The notes: generated by a model from the sequence alone, not told the origin. A stretch of DNA of 64,000 bases from Cordylochernes scorpioides (GCA_030710605.1 CP092870.1:95362941-95426940), one strand, 5' to 3'. Positions 10,563 to 21,131 are shown, numbered from the stretch's first letter. Translations and numbers: made by a program.

Positions 10563-10790
10563 GAAAATAGAGCAATCCATAAATAAATCTTTAATTAAAA
10601 AGGCATATATTGGATCAAAAATATCATTTATTTTACCAATATTTCAGTTGGCTGAACGCCAACCTTATGTGGCGCTGTGTTGACACACTTTAAAATGTTA
10701 TAACACCTTGATAAAGGTTGGCGTTCAGCCAACTGAAATATTGGTAAAATAAATCATATTTTTGATCCAATATATGACTTTTTAATTAAA
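10563..10790. mobile_element. Penelope-like terminal repeats in inverted arrangement (AT-core family)
   Basis: Arms starting AGGCATATATTGGATCAAAA and containing CAGTTGGCTGAACGCCAACC fold back on each other around 10660-10700. The left flank GAAAATAGAGCAATCCATA recurs at the elements at 21.26 and 27.75 kb. The right arm carries a hammerhead-like motif (separate entry). No coding part remains. Confidence 0.6.
10705..10745 (+). ncRNA. Hammerhead-like motif (helix III ATAT)
   Basis: Reads ACC, a TTGATAA core, a stem built from GTTGGC/GCCAAC, GAA, ATAT, T, then GGT. Relative to the consensus CUGANGA, positions 3 and 8 change together from C/G to U/A, which would keep their base pair. Helix I is ACC/GGT. 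Helix III is the 4-nt palindrome ATAT, as in dimer-forming hammerheads of retroelements. Activity is not shown. Confidence 0.45.
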
Positions 10791-10799
10791 AAAAAAACT

Positions 10800-11239
10800 A
10801 AATAATAAAGTGTGTGTCAAATAAAGTGTTGTGTAATTGTTTCTTCCATTTAATTTATTTTAAATCTGAAAAACATCCCTCTCTCAATAAACTAAAACGA
10901 GAAAAATAGTACAAAAGTGAATTATGCAAAAAGGATATATGAATACATGAGGATTCTTAATATTGCCACGTGGAAAATTAGGAAAGACAAACTTCAGGTT
11001 GACACAGTAATATATTTAAGTCAAGAACAAACTATGAAGGATAAACAAAAGATAAGCAATGAGGGAAGTTTACAGAGTAGCAAAATATAAACATAAAAAA
11101 TAATACTCTGTTATTAAAATAATAAATACTTTGCTACATTATATAGAAAGGGGATTATCAGGTATTTAAGGCCTAAGATGATTGTTTTAATCTGTTTTCT
11201 GTTGAAACTTTATCATTTTAAAATAAAAAATGTAAGGTA
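10800..11239. other. AT-rich DNA, no gene seen
   Basis: No coding frame or repeat terminus was recognised. Confidence 0.35.
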
Positions 11240-11473
11240 CAGTAAACTCTCCTATAACGCGATTAATGTGTTCCGTGTTGTATGAAATCGCGTTATAGGA
11301 ATTCGCGTTGTATGAAATAAAACTTGTATAACGCGAATGTTGTTAGGGTAAATTGTTAGTGACAAATATCATGTATTTTATTTTATAACGCGTTATACGA
11401 AAATTCGCGTTGTATAAATTTGTCGCAATTTTTTTATCGCGTTGTAAAAACTCGCGTGGAGGAGAGTCTACTG
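11240..11473. mobile_element. pogo/Tigger-like MITE
   Basis: Flanked by TA at 11238-11239 and 11474-11475. The left end CAGTAAACTCTCC matches the inverted right end (CAGTAGACTCTCC). The interior repeats CGCGTTATA/CGCGTTGTA motifs. About 234 bp with no coding frame, fitting non-autonomous elements mobilised by pogo-type transposases. Confidence 0.65.
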
Positions 11474-11743
11474 TATTTATAATATTCATTGAGGTATATT
11501 AAGAAAAAGACACTCGTTCAACGAAAAGTTGCTGATGGCTTTCGCCGTAATTCCCTTTGTCAATATTTGTCGTATAGTTTATTGAGGTATTTTGTCAGGT
11601 TAAAAAAAAATTAAACGGAAAACCTTACATTTATAAGTATAAAAACGATTAAAAAATTATATTTTCACTCTAGTTCAATAAAGAAGACTAATTTATTGTA
11701 TTTATATAAAAATAGACACTTTGGACAGTTGGAGTTTTTTATT

Positions 11744-11786
11744 TTCTCAACGTTTCGACAAAAATATTTTGTCTTCGTCAGGAGAA
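11744..11786 (-). ncRNA. Hammerhead-like motif (ACGT family)
   Basis: Minus strand: TTCTC, CTGACGA, A, a GACAAAA/TTTTGTC-type helix II, GAA, ACGT, T, GAGAA. Helix I has 5 pairs. Helix III is the palindrome ACGT. This is the mirror of the plus-strand motif at 11871. Confidence 0.5.
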
Positions 11787-11870
11787 GTAAATAAAAATAA
11801 AGCATTTGGCAAGGCGTTAAAAATTGTTCCCTTTTTTTAACACCTTGCCAAATGCTTTATTTTTATTTAC

Positions 11871-11913
11871 TTCTCCTGACGAAGACAAAAGATTTTTGTC
11901 GAAACGTTGAGAA
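11871..11913 (+). ncRNA. Hammerhead-like motif (ACGT family)
   Basis: TTCTC + CTGACGA + A + helix II GACAAAA/TTTTGTC (7 pairs, loop GAT) + GAA + ACGT + T + GAGAA. All conserved core bases CUGANGA and GAA are present. Helix I is 5 bp here; in the 17.5-, 20.8- and 23.7-kb copies CTC/GAG gives 3 bp. The cleavage triplet would be GUU here and GUC in those copies. Confidence 0.55.
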
Positions 11914-12149
11914 AATAAAAAACTCCAACTGTCCAAAGTGTCTATTTTTTATATAAATATGAATGCCGGCCAGGCAGCCTCTATCTTTACGATAATTTAT
12001 TGTAGTTTTTATTCTTTCTTTTATAAATGTATGCACAGTTAAATAGTCATGAAATACCTAAATACGCTTTTTATTTATTTATTTAACATATCGGGGCCGC
12101 GATATTCCAGCTTGGGATACTTGCGTCTAAGTACATTTTAGCATCTTCA

Positions 12150-12390
12150 TTTTTTTTTTTGTCCCTAGTACAAGTGGGACAGGCCATGATAATCATGAAG
12201 GGTAGAAGAAGGCGACTGCTTTTACTGTAAGTACACCACATATCTACACATGTGAAAAGCAGTTCGACTTTACATTTACAAATGTGTCAGAGCACCGTTT
12301 AGTTACTTTCACTCGCTGGTGGGGTTGGATTTTTGCAAGAATCGGGGGCCATTGAAGCATTTTTTTTTTAAATCAGGTTTAACACACAAA
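12150..12390 (-). mobile_element. SINE, 5'-truncated (lacks tRNA head)
   Basis: Minus strand: TGCTTCAATGGCCCCCGATT, AAAGTCGAACTGCTTTTCAC, CATGATTATCATGGCCTG, then an A-tail (plus-strand T-run at 12150). The same body is found at 19.6, 23.4 and 63.9 kb; the last two keep a tRNA-like head. Confidence 0.6.
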
Positions 12391-12757
12391 AATGGAATAG
12401 ACTGGGGCCTACAGTAAGAGTGACTTAAACACAGAAAAAGGTACACTCAAAAGTACAACACCAACAACAAAAAGGGGGAAAAAAACACGATTTGTTAAAT
12501 AAAATAAAAACAGTACTTATCTTTTATTTGAAGTGTTGATAAGGAGCGGACCGGGGTTTCACAGGTATGCGAGGAGGTAACCACAATTTAATAAACAAAA
12601 CTAAGAACAAAATCATTTATATTAAATAATTAAAAAGGTTTCTGGAAATGAGTTTCTTTTTATATCATTAAAGCAGTTTTAAGCTTTCGGGTATCTCTGT
12701 TCTACTACAGGAGAACATAAAGTTTGACATCAGGCGGCGTTTTATTCGTTTATATAT
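12391..12757. other. AT-rich DNA with a decayed PLE end
   Basis: Around 12640-12715 the minus strand reads a CTGTAG core followed later by CCCGAAAGCTT, a degraded relative of the AGCT hammerhead family at 13.64 kb, next to GAAATGAGTTTCTTTTT. Nothing coding was found. Confidence 0.35.
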
Positions 12758-13181
12758 TGTTACATCAATTTTGATGCGTCTTACATTTATTCAAAATATT
12801 CTATGATATTTAATATTTATTTAAAACAGAATATTTAGATTGTCATCATTCCTTTTTATAGTTTCATTCCTTTTGTAATATTTATTGTACATATATCTTG
12901 ATTGGTTATTTTCATTTTGGTTAGCAGCCCCGTAAAATAAAGAATGATTGGTTATTGGAGCGAGAGAGGACCTAGACAAAGACTGCGGATTACGACCTAC
13001 AAGGAAGACCACGAATAAATAAACACAATAACGTTGAAAGGTAATTTATTTTTATTTACTTTTATTTATTTACTTTTATTTATTTGCTTTGAATATGGAA
13101 ACCCGCTCGGGAAACGTGTATAACACCAAGAAGGAAGAAACCAAGGTCGATGACCCTACAAAGCTGCAACTTGGTGCAACA
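12758..13181 (+). repeat. Solo LTR of a Gypsy B relative, containing a gag start
   Basis: Starts TGTTACATCA and ends GGTGCAACA, the same ends as the Gypsy B LTR, and is flanked by ATAT on both sides (12754-12757 and 13182-13185). At 424 bp it is longer than Gypsy B's 340 bp. A reading frame beginning METRSGN near its end, finishing LQLGATI, corresponds to the LTR-encoded gag start of Gypsy B (METRSGK...PQPGATI). No internal region remains, so it arose by LTR-LTR recombination. Confidence 0.75.
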
Positions 13182-13439
13182 ATATATTCTCCTGTGGAGG
13201 GGAAGAGATGCCTCGAAGCTTTAGATTACATTAATAATAAACTTATCTCTCCAGAGAAACCGTTGTATTATTTAATTATTCAATCTTTAAATCTAGATAA
13301 TTAAGCGTTATATAGGGGTTCAGTTTTAAATCGTATTTCAATAGAGACTAATGAATACTATTGTTATATCAAGGAGAGATATCCTTAAATATCGGATCAC
13401 TGTAAGTATAAATTGTAGTTACTTTAAAGGCGTAAGATT

Positions 13440-13560
13440 CTTTTTGAAAATAAACAATTTCTACTGCCCTTACTGCAATGGAAAAATTAATGGGAGGGCC
13501 TGGCTCATCAGTGGTGAACCCTCCCAGATGGCGCGCTAGTGCATCATATTATAAATTGTA
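13440..13560. mobile_element. Foldback MITE-1, short copy
   Basis: Contains TTTCTACTGCCCTTACTGCA, GGGAGGGCCTGGCTCATCAG and the terminal GATGGCGCGCTAGTGCATCA. The gap between CCCTCCCAG and ATGGCGCG shows an internal deletion. Confidence 0.6.
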
Positions 13561-13614
13561 GTAATTAATAGGCTAATCCCTTAATAGAACGTTCAAATAT
13601 AAAAGCTTGAGGGA

Positions 13615-13745
13615 TGAGTTTCTTTTGCAAATAAATTTATTTCGAGCTTTCGGGCAACGCCCTTCTACAGGAAAAAGGGCGTTGCCCGAAAGCTCGAAAT
13701 AAATTTATTTGCAAAAGAAACTCATCCCTCAAGCTTTTATATTTG
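13615..13745. mobile_element. Penelope-like inverted terminal repeats, AGCT family
   Basis: Palindrome with arms GATGAGTTTCTTTTGCAAAT and GAGCTTTCGGGCAACGCCCT. The left arm holds a hammerhead-like motif on the minus strand; the right arm has lost the core. Confidence 0.55.
13640..13674 (-). ncRNA. Hammerhead-like motif (helix III AGCT), core variant
   Basis: Minus strand: TTTC, CTGTAGA, A, GGGC/GCCC helix II with a 3-nt loop, GAA, AGCT, C, GAAA. Helix I is 4 pairs. The normally invariant A6 of CUGANGA reads U, so the motif is probably impaired. Confidence 0.4.
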
Positions 13746-13771
13746 AACATAAATTGTAGTAATTATATATA

Positions 13772-14128
13772 CAGTAGAACCTTTCTGTAAAGGACACATA
13801 TGGATATCGCGTTCCCGATATGTCATATCCCTATATATATATAAAAGTCAGTGTATGTATATATGTTTGTATGTCGGCTATACACGTCCACAATATGTAA
13901 CTAATCTGATTGAAATTTTAACAGTATATAATTATGAAGTAGAATCTGGAAAAATTTATAGTGAAAATTTCAGTTCTCTATCCCGAGTAAAAGTGTCCTT
14001 TAGGGAGAAGTATCCTCTTACCGGAGAGTCGGTATATAGTAAAAATGGTAATTTTGCAAATGAAAACTGTCCTTTGTGGAGAGGTGTCCTCTAGCCGGAG
14101 TGTCCTCTCAATCGAGTATGTTCTATTG
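13772..14128. mobile_element. pogo-like MITE with TA target duplication
   Basis: TA flanks (13770-13771 and 14129-14130) and imperfect inverted ends: CAGTAGAACCTTTCTGTAAA on the left, the inverse of GTATGTTCTATTG on the right. GTGTCCTTT/GTGTCCTCT motifs are repeated inside. The middle (13840-13960) looks like a separate AT-rich insertion. The 79-codon frame here has no support. Confidence 0.5.
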
Positions 14129-14129
14129 T

Positions 14130-14425
14130 AATTATATTGAGAAGAAAATAATGTGCTTCCCATATATTCATTTAATTTTACATATTAACATATTTACGTA
14201 TTAACTAATTATTAAAAAAAAACAATTAGATGATAATTGCTAATCATTATTGAATAGTTAGTTTCCATTATTGTGGCAATTAGCATTGATTTCTCATTAT
14301 ATTGTTACTTAACATTCTTTCTGATGAGAGCATTGTGTTGGTGATGAATTGATGAAAGACATCTAGTACACCATTTTGTCCTTATAGATTGGTTCCTTAT
14401 ATTTAAAACCATGTAGGGAGACAAT
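14130..14425. other. AT-rich DNA, no feature seen
   Basis: No gene or repeat terminus was recognised. Confidence 0.3.
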
Positions 14426-14439
14426 ATATTTTTGTGTCT

Positions 14440-15415
14440 GTTTTTTTTTTTCTTTTTTGAAGGAGACAGAGACAATTTTGTTCACACTTGATTATATAGG
14501 GAATACAAATTTTAAGTAACGGATGTTTATTTTGAACATAAAACAAACTTCTACTGTCCTTACTGCGGTGAAAAAGTTATTGGGAGGGTTTGGCAAATCA
14601 GTAGTGAACCCTCCCAGTGGTTTCGATAATTTAATCTACCAGACCGCTTCACAGAGGTCTAATACTGTATTGGACGATTCTGCTTATATATGCTACAATG
14701 AAGAGTGGAATCTTAGAAATGGTATTTACTCAAATTGTGGACATAAGCTTTTGGGACATCAGAATTACGTATAAATATTTGCATCAAGCAATGTTCTTCC
14801 GTAAACACTTGGTTATCTCGTGTGTCTTCAATAAAGGTCAATATAATATCTTTCAGAGTTATTATCTGAATTCCGATATACATGATAAAAGGTACAACTT
14901 CCTTTAGTTTTGTCCATGAGTGTATACACACTTGGTTATCTCGTGTGTCTTCAATGAAGGTCACTGTAATATCTTTCAGAGTTATTGTCTGAATCCTGAT
15001 ATACACACTGAAAGGTACAACTTCCTCAAGTTTTATCCATGAGTGTATACACACTTGGTTATCTCGTGTGTCTTCAATAAAGGTCACTGTAATATCTTTC
15101 AGAGTTATTGTCTGAATCCTGATATACACACTGAAAGGTACAACTTCCTCAAGTTTTATCCATGAGTGTATACACACTTGGTTATCTCGTGTATCTTCAA
15201 TAAAAGTCACTGTAATATCTTTCAGAGTTATTGTCTGAATCCTGATATATATACTGAATGGTACAACTTCCTTTAGTTTTGTCCATGAGTGTATACACAC
15301 TTGGTTATCTAGTGTGTCTCCAATAAAGGTCACTGTAATATCTTCCAGAGTTATTGTATGAATACCGATATACATGCTAAAAGGTACAACTTCCTTAAGT
15401 TTTGTCCGTGAGTAT
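14440..15415 (-). mobile_element. Tandem-repeat MITE interrupted by MITE-1
   Basis: Right end AAGTTTTGTCCGTGAGTATA and left sector GAAGGAGACAGAGACAATTT match the element at 43381-43818. The interior has about five units of about 117-120 bp (CTTGGTTATCTCGTGTGTCT, TTCAATAAAGGTCACTGTAA, TCTTTCAGAGTTATTGTCTG). A MITE-1 copy (about 14523-14795) splits the left part. A 245-codon minus-strand frame runs through the units only because each is a multiple of three. Confidence 0.65.
14523..14795. mobile_element. Foldback MITE-1, long subfamily
   Basis: Holds AACAAACTTCTACTGTCCTT, GGGAGGGTTTGGC, AACCCTCCCAGTGGTTTCG and the long-subfamily end GGACATAAGCTTTTGGGACA. Confidence 0.6.
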
Positions 15416-15439
15416 ATAACACTCCCCCAAATCATTTTC

Positions 15440-15985
15440 TTCTTTCTCAAATAAATGTCTTATAGTTGAATTCGATTTTATCAGGTCAATTCATTTTTTG
15501 ACAATTATCAGACGCTTTGTCGCCGATGTGAAGGCTGACATTGTGACAGTCCAGTTTGTCACCGAGCGAGATAATGCACCGACCCACAGGTTCTATATCG
15601 GTGATGAATGCTCGACGCCATAAACGTCAAAGTTTGCCATAAAAATCTTTATGGATTGGCTGACGTGGGGAATGGGCCGTGAAGTTTGGGGCAATTCTCT
15701 GCTGCCCCATTGGTCAGCTGTTTCGGACACATTGCTTCGATCCTGCCTATATGCATACTAGAGGATTAACTTCCCCAGTCGTTGCATATGCAACGGAACT
15801 TACAAGATTTATGTTAAACTTTGAAATTTATTTATATTTAGTAAATGAAAACTTTAAGACACGAATATACAAATATATAAGATATCTTATATGTGAAAAA
15901 AAAAAAGAATAAAAATGGTCAGATGTTGGTATTGTGAAATGAAAAAAAGGCATATCCTGACCACGCTCATATGATCTTTTCGGAT
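15440..15985. other. Unassigned, partly GC-richer segment
   Basis: 15500-15790 is richer in G+C than its surroundings, but no frame is convincing. The longest (77 codons) shows no motif. It could be a promoter, an exon fragment or an unknown repeat. Confidence 0.3.
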
Positions 15986-15989
15986 GGCA

Positions 15990-16470
15990 GAGCGCCATCT
16001 AGTGGAACAGAACTTTTACACATAAAACAAACTTCTACTATCCTTACTGAGATGATATATATATATATATATTGAGAGGGTTTGGCTAGTGGAACAAAAA
16101 TAAACTAAACGTTTATTTTTTTTTTGAATTATTTTTTCAAATATATATGTTGTATAATTACTGTGTGGAAAAAAAAAATTAGCAGTCGTTTGTGGCTGTC
16201 TCCACCTCAATAATCTCTTTATTTTTCAAATCTTTTTAAAACAAACAACAAAATTCACATACTTGGCACGCGGTAAAATTAATTATTTTACAAACAAAGA
16301 ACATTATGCAAAACAGATAGAATTTTTCTATTATGCAAAATAGATAGAAGTTGAATATCATTCAAAATGTATCATATATATATTAAAAATAAAGAAGGCA
16401 TCTCCTGACCACGAGCACATGTGCTTTTTAGATGGCAGAGCGCCATATAGTGGAGCAAAAATAAACTAAA
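15990..16470. mobile_element. Fragments of MITE-1-like elements
   Basis: AGAGCGCCATCTAGTGGAAC, CAAACTTCTACTATCCTTAC and, at 16430, AGAGCGCCATATAGTGGAGC with AAAATAAACTAAACG repeated. Fragmentary and nested. Confidence 0.45.
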
Positions 16471-16479
16471 CGTTTATTT

Positions 16480-16625
16480 TGCTTGCTCCGAGATATTTGG
16501 CCAACCTAATTTCTTGATAAATCAAGAAAAGCCATCCATGAACGCGTTTCGCGCTGTTGGCGCTCGTCAGCGGGGAGAAGGCTGTAACCTCTGCGACCAA
16601 AAATATTTTGGTGCCAGAGGTTATA
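16480..16625 (-). mobile_element. Penelope-like terminal fragment, ACGCGT family
   Basis: Short non-coding segment that contains the hammerhead-like motif at 16536-16575. Its limits are estimated from the change to AT-rich flank. Confidence 0.4.
16536..16575 (-). ncRNA. Hammerhead-like motif (helix III ACGCGT)
   Basis: Minus strand: CTGACGA, GCGC/GCGC helix II with loop CAACA, GAA, ACGCGT, T. The core is complete and helix III is a 6-nt palindrome. Helix I is weak in this copy (one contiguous pair, then mismatches). Confidence 0.5.
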
Positions 16626-17365
16626 TATAAATATATTGGGAGTGAGATTTATGGATATAGATTATGATTGATGCGATCTTATATTGTGAGAAGCACTAAA
16701 GCCAATTAAGAACTGCAAAGTTAATGATCGCAGACAATATTAGAAGCTCATTAAATTGCCCAACTTTTAGTTGGTTAATTCCCTAAATTAGGCCAATTAA
16801 GTGAGGACTTGAAATTTGAAGACTTAGATGTCGGCTATGTAGGTAGAATTGAACAATTAGTTAATATGGGGTAGTTTATTAGCAATCCATATGTATATAT
16901 TGATTATGATTATAATGTTTTGATGTTGGAATGATAAAGAATTGGAGGTGCAGTCGTGAAAAGATAGTTATCTACTTATCAAGTAGTTTTTATTTTCAAT
17001 TACTTGAAAACAATTACACATTAAATATTTTTTCACAGTTATATAGAATTTATAAAATGAATTCTATATTCGTGAATTAAAAAAATAGGTAGGTTAACTA
17101 TACATATTTACAACAAATATTCAAAGAGGTATATTCTAAATCTATGGTAAAAAAAATGTAGAACAGTCAATGAATGAAATTAAAATATATGTTTTAAAAA
17201 TAAATATTTGCATTTTTAGATTATATAATATATATACAATATATATTGTATTTTGGACAAGCTCAAAGCCGATATAAATGCTTGATTGCGTTGTTAAATC
17301 TTGTTGTTAAACAATTCAAATATTTATTGATTCATTTTAATAATATTTACCTAAAATAATAATAT
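16626..17365. other. AT-rich DNA
   Basis: No gene, RNA or terminus recognised. Confidence 0.35.
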
Positions 17366-17369
17366 CGTA

Positions 17370-17590
17370 AAGATGAGGCTGCCTGGCCGGCATTCATAGT
17401 TCTTCAAATTAAATATACTTCGGCCAGTAAATCTTTTTATTATCTTGACGTTTTGACAAAAATTCTAAGGTTTAGAATAATTTTTAACGCCAAATGTTTT
17501 AATTTTTGTTCGCTCCTGACGAGGACAAAAGATTTTTGTCGAAACGTCGAGGTAATAAAAAGATTTACTGGCCGAAGTATCTTTATTTTG
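17370..17590 (+). mobile_element. Penelope-like element fragment, ACGT family
   Basis: Left: GCTGCCTGGCCGGCATTCAT and a shortened inverted arm (TCTTGACGTTTTGACAAAAA). Right: the complete motif and ACTGGCCGAAGTATCTTTAT. Inverted partial terminal repeats are a usual PLE arrangement. Confidence 0.6.
17513..17551 (+). ncRNA. Hammerhead-like motif (ACGT family, GUC cleavage triplet)
   Basis: CTC + CTGACGA + G + GACAAAA/TTTTGTC helix II + GAA + ACGT + C + GAG. The core is complete and helix I is 3 bp. Confidence 0.55.
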
Positions 17591-17599
17591 AAGAACTTA

Positions 17600-19080
17600 A
17601 AAATAATATTATAAACTTATCTTTCTCATCATATATTTCTCATCATAGTTTTATTAAATCAGAGTAAACATGCTTCTTCTCTGTTAAATATATATTTGCA
17701 TGCATTTCTCTTTTCATATATATATATATATGTTATATAATTTTTAAAAATTTATAGAAATGTCATAAATATAAATCTTTGTAAATATTATTTTATTTTA
17801 ATCATCTTTCTAAAATAACTGTTATTCTTTGGCCACCAGATGGCGCCACCTTAAATATAAAAATGAATTGTTTTTGTTTTTTAGAGTATAGGTTAGGTTA
17901 AGTTAGATATCATTTTTATAAATATGTAAATTGTAATATAGGATTAATTGCTAAATTCTATATTCACTTTAAATTTAATGTATTCTTTTGCTCAAGAGTT
18001 CACAAAATAAACTTCTTGAGATTGATTTTCTTTTTTAAAATTATATTCTTAACGACTGCACTTTTAACTTTCAAAAATCATTTTAAATTTACATAGTATG
18101 TAACAGTTATATTGTAGAGTTATATCTATAATATATGAAAGAAAATTGGTATAAGAGAAGTAGTAAAGATAGTTAAAATGAAAGTAGATAAACATTATTT
18201 TAAGGTATCAAAAAGGTTTGTGTATAAAAAAAAAATAGGGCTATAACAAGTTCACGCTGTAGCCTCGGTAGTTACGCGTCATATGAGCGGAACATAGGGG
18301 GAAAATAGAATATGTATTATTTTATTAAAATATTATTGATTTTAATATTTTGTTACTCACCAAATTTATCTCATTGCTTTATTTTTTATGTAAAAAAGTT
18401 GTTAATTCTAATTGCTTTCATTTTCTATGGAACTTTATTGCTTTATGTTAATTTATGGCTAACTGGCCTTGTCCTTATTGTATGCGGAAGATCATTGCTC
18501 GATGCAAATATTTATATGTAATTCTACAGTCCTAATATTCCTTATGCCCATAGTTTGCTTGTATACTATTTCTGAGATTTCATCCTTCAGTGTAGCATAT
18601 ATAAACATAATGGTTTTGTACATTATTAGAGCTCTAAGAACCTATCCGGACAAAACATTGATACGCTAAACAGTTAAGTTTGGAGAAAGTCCCTATTGTA
18701 GTTTCAACTCCGTAAAATATGCAAATTAGTCTTCTAACGTAATAATTAGCATATTCCGTTTGTTTTGCATACCCGGAAGAGGGAGGGGTTTTCCAACTTG
18801 GAACACAACTATACGGTGGAACAATCAATCAATAAAGAAAGTTGACGTGACAGCTAGAGAGGTGACACACAATAAACCGAATAGATGACATTAGAAAGAC
18901 AAGTGTCCAACCCAAGTGGAGATGGATAGGATCAGTTTACATGGCAACTTACTCCTCAATTAAACCTCATCAATCGATCGGCCCAATGATAATCATCAAT
19001 CTCCTTCCATCACTTGATCGATGGCATCTCTTTCTCCAAGTCAACTCGATAGAAACACCAGTTTTAACTTGGTACATACA
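17600..19080. other. AT-rich DNA, no supported gene
   Basis: Frames of up to 69 codons near 18312-18670 are hydrophobic, AT-driven and without motifs. A patch at 18480-18560 resembles the end of MITE-1's long subfamily (CGATGCAAATATTTATATGT). Confidence 0.35.
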
Positions 19081-19086
19081 TAAGAA

Positions 19087-19375
19087 ATGAAAGCACAAAT
19101 GTTTCTTTTACACATAAAACAAACTTCTACTATCCTTACTGCGATGAAAATAAAATATTGGAAGGGCTTGGCTCTTCAGTGGTCAACCCTCCCAGCGGTT
19201 TCGCCAATTTATTCTATCAGACCATTTCTTAGAGCTCTAATACTGTATTGGACGATTCTGTTTATATATGCTACACTGAAGGGTGGAATCTCAGAAATGG
19301 TATTCAAGCAAACTATAGACATAAGCTTTTAGGACAGTAGAATTACATTCAAATATTTGCATTGAACAATGCTCT
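19087..19375 (-). mobile_element. Foldback MITE-1, long subfamily
   Basis: Contains AAACAAACTTCTACTATCCT, AACCCTCCCAGCGGTTTCGC and ATGCTACACTGAAGGGTGGA. On the minus strand the hammerhead-like core reads TTGGC-GAAA ... CTGAAGA-GCCAA. Confidence 0.6.
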
Positions 19376-19439
19376 TCCGTAAACCATAAGAACAAGACCA
19401 GTTAGGCATAAATTAATACAAAGCAATAACGAGCCATAT

Positions 19440-19870
19440 ATATATAACAAATGAAAACATTAAGACGTGAATGTTTCTTTTCACAAATAAATCAAACTCC
19501 TACTGTCCTTACTGTGATAAAAAAAAATATTGGGAGGGCTTGGCTCATCAGTTATGAACCCTCCCAGCGGTTTAACCAGTTTAATCTATCATACCGCTTA
19601 GATTTTTTTTTTTTTGCTTATCCCTAGTACACATGGTACAGGCCATGATAATCATGGTGGGTAGTTAGCGACTGCTTTTTACTGTAAGCGCACCACATGT
19701 CTACACATGTGAAAAGCAGTTCGACTTTGCACTTACAAATGTGCCAGAGCCCCGTTTGATTACTTGCACCCGCTTAGATTAAACTGGCGAAACCTCTGTG
19801 AGGGTTTACCATTGATGAGCCAGGCCCTCCCATTAATTTATCATTGCATTAAGGGCAGTATGGATAATTG
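19440..19870. mobile_element. Foldback MITE-1 split by a SINE
   Basis: The left half (GGGAGGGCTTGGCTCATCAG ... AGTTTAATCTATCATACC) and right half (AAACTGGCGAAACC ... ATGAGCCAGGCCCTCCC) are mirror images, separated by the SINE at 19605-19772. CCGCTTAGATT is duplicated at the SINE junctions. Confidence 0.65.
19605..19772 (-). mobile_element. SINE inserted in MITE-1
   Basis: T-run (minus-strand A-tail), CAGGCCATGATAATCATGG, ACACATGTGAAAAGCAGTTC. Target duplication CCGCTTAGATT. The tRNA head is missing. Confidence 0.65.
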
Positions 19871-19879
19871 TTTTAGTTC

Positions 19880-20800
19880 AAAAATAATCATACGTCAAAA
19901 ATAGTTTAAATTTCTTAAAACGGTTATAGGTCGATTTGAATTTATTCCTGAATATTGGTGATGTCTGTAGATGTATTTTTTTCCCAAGTAAATATTGTCT
20001 CTGTCGCTATCTACATGTTACTGTGTATATCTACATTGTAGATAACGCGCTGCAGTAGATCAACCTTCTCTTTAATCCTATTTACATATTGTCCAATCTA
20101 AATACATAATCGTAAAGGAATAATTGTATATTTTCAATATTATTTTTTAAATTTTTTAAGCCTCTATATTTGCATTTGTGTCCCCTTTAAATTATAACAC
20201 ACAGCAATTCAATATTCTCGTTTTTTTATAAATATAATAATTTGTCCTTTTGAACTTTTTTTTTGTAATTAAAAAAAAAAGTAAAGTTGAATATTTTCTT
20301 AAGCCTAATTCTGTTTGCTAAGCCTAACATTTGGACTTGTTCGTCTGAATTCAGAACTTGAATGATGGCGGGTGGTAAAATTATATGCGTTAATATTTGG
20401 AATATATTATGCAGACGACTTTTTACGTATAAGGGGAAAAAAGTATCGAAAATTTCGTCTGCACTCTCTACCCATAATCCACTTTGTCTCCGAATTGAAT
20501 TCTCGTGTAATGGAATTCCACAGATCTTTCCAGGGCCAATTGCAATCAAGTGATTTTTATTGACTTTCTTTCAGGTAATATCTTTCTTCCGCTCATAGAA
20601 TAATCTAAAATATATTTAGAATATTGTTACTCTCTTTCTATATATATTAGAATTTTACGTCTGTTTTCCGTTTGCAATTAATACCAAATTATTCTTAAGA
20701 AAACTATTTTCGAATTAAGAGAGGAGTGTTAACAAGTATTTAATTTACAATTTTTCAAATATGTAAAATTTTAAAAATTGATTTCTTCAAATAAAAGACA
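19880..20800. other. AT-rich DNA, no supported gene
   Basis: 20340-20560 is less AT-rich and open on both strands (63 and 107 codons), but with no recognisable motif. Confidence 0.3.
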
Positions 20801-20965
20801 CTTCGGCCAGTAAATCTTTTTATTATCTCGACGTTTCGACAAAAATCTTTTGTCTTCGTCAGGAGCGAATAAAAATTAAAACATTAGGCAAAGCGTTAGA
20901 AATTATTCTAAGGCTGTAAAGGGCGTTCTCAAGCCGGCCAGGCAGCCTTTATATTTACGATTCAA
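20795..20965 (-). mobile_element. Penelope-like element fragment, ACGT family
   Basis: CACTTCGGCCAGTAAATC through the complete motif to GCCGGCCAGGCAGCC. Confidence 0.6.
20827..20865 (-). ncRNA. Hammerhead-like motif (ACGT family, GUC)
   Basis: Minus strand: CTC, CTGACGA, A, GACAAAA/TTTTGTC helix II, GAA, ACGT, C, GAG. The core is complete. Confidence 0.55.
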
Positions 20966-21093
20966 TAATTGAATTAATGATTTGCATATATTTATGAATA
21001 ATAATATGTAGAAAAAAAAATTTAAAATATTTAATGAAATACTACGAAAAAGGTTTCTTTTCCGAATTTATTATATTTATCAAGTGTTCGAGT

Positions 21094-21094
<1 letters not shown>

Positions 21095-21131
<37 letters not shown>

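Larger units (their letters stand above)
11700..11985. mobile_element. Penelope-like terminal repeats, inverted pair with two hammerhead motifs
   Basis: A near-perfect palindrome. The left arm (GACACTTTGGACAGTTGG, then CAACGTTTCGACAAAAAT) is mirrored by the right arm, with loop CCTTTTTTTAACACC near 11830. Both arms keep a complete hammerhead-like motif on opposite strands. It ends in GCCGGCCAGGCAGCCTCTAT, the family terminus. No coding region remains. Confidence 0.65.

Noticed and set aside
11501-11560. Complete MITE-2 copy
   Set aside because: Only one end (AAAAGTTGCTGATGGCTTTC) is present; too fragmentary to call.
14713-15450. A 245-codon minus-strand frame with a repeating 39-residue peptide
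   Set aside because: It simply translates the ~117-bp units of the tandem-repeat MITE; the units are a multiple of three, so the frame stays open.
15500-15800. Host exon or promoter in the GC-richer patch
   Set aside because: No frame with coding character, no splice pair and no promoter elements that I could defend.
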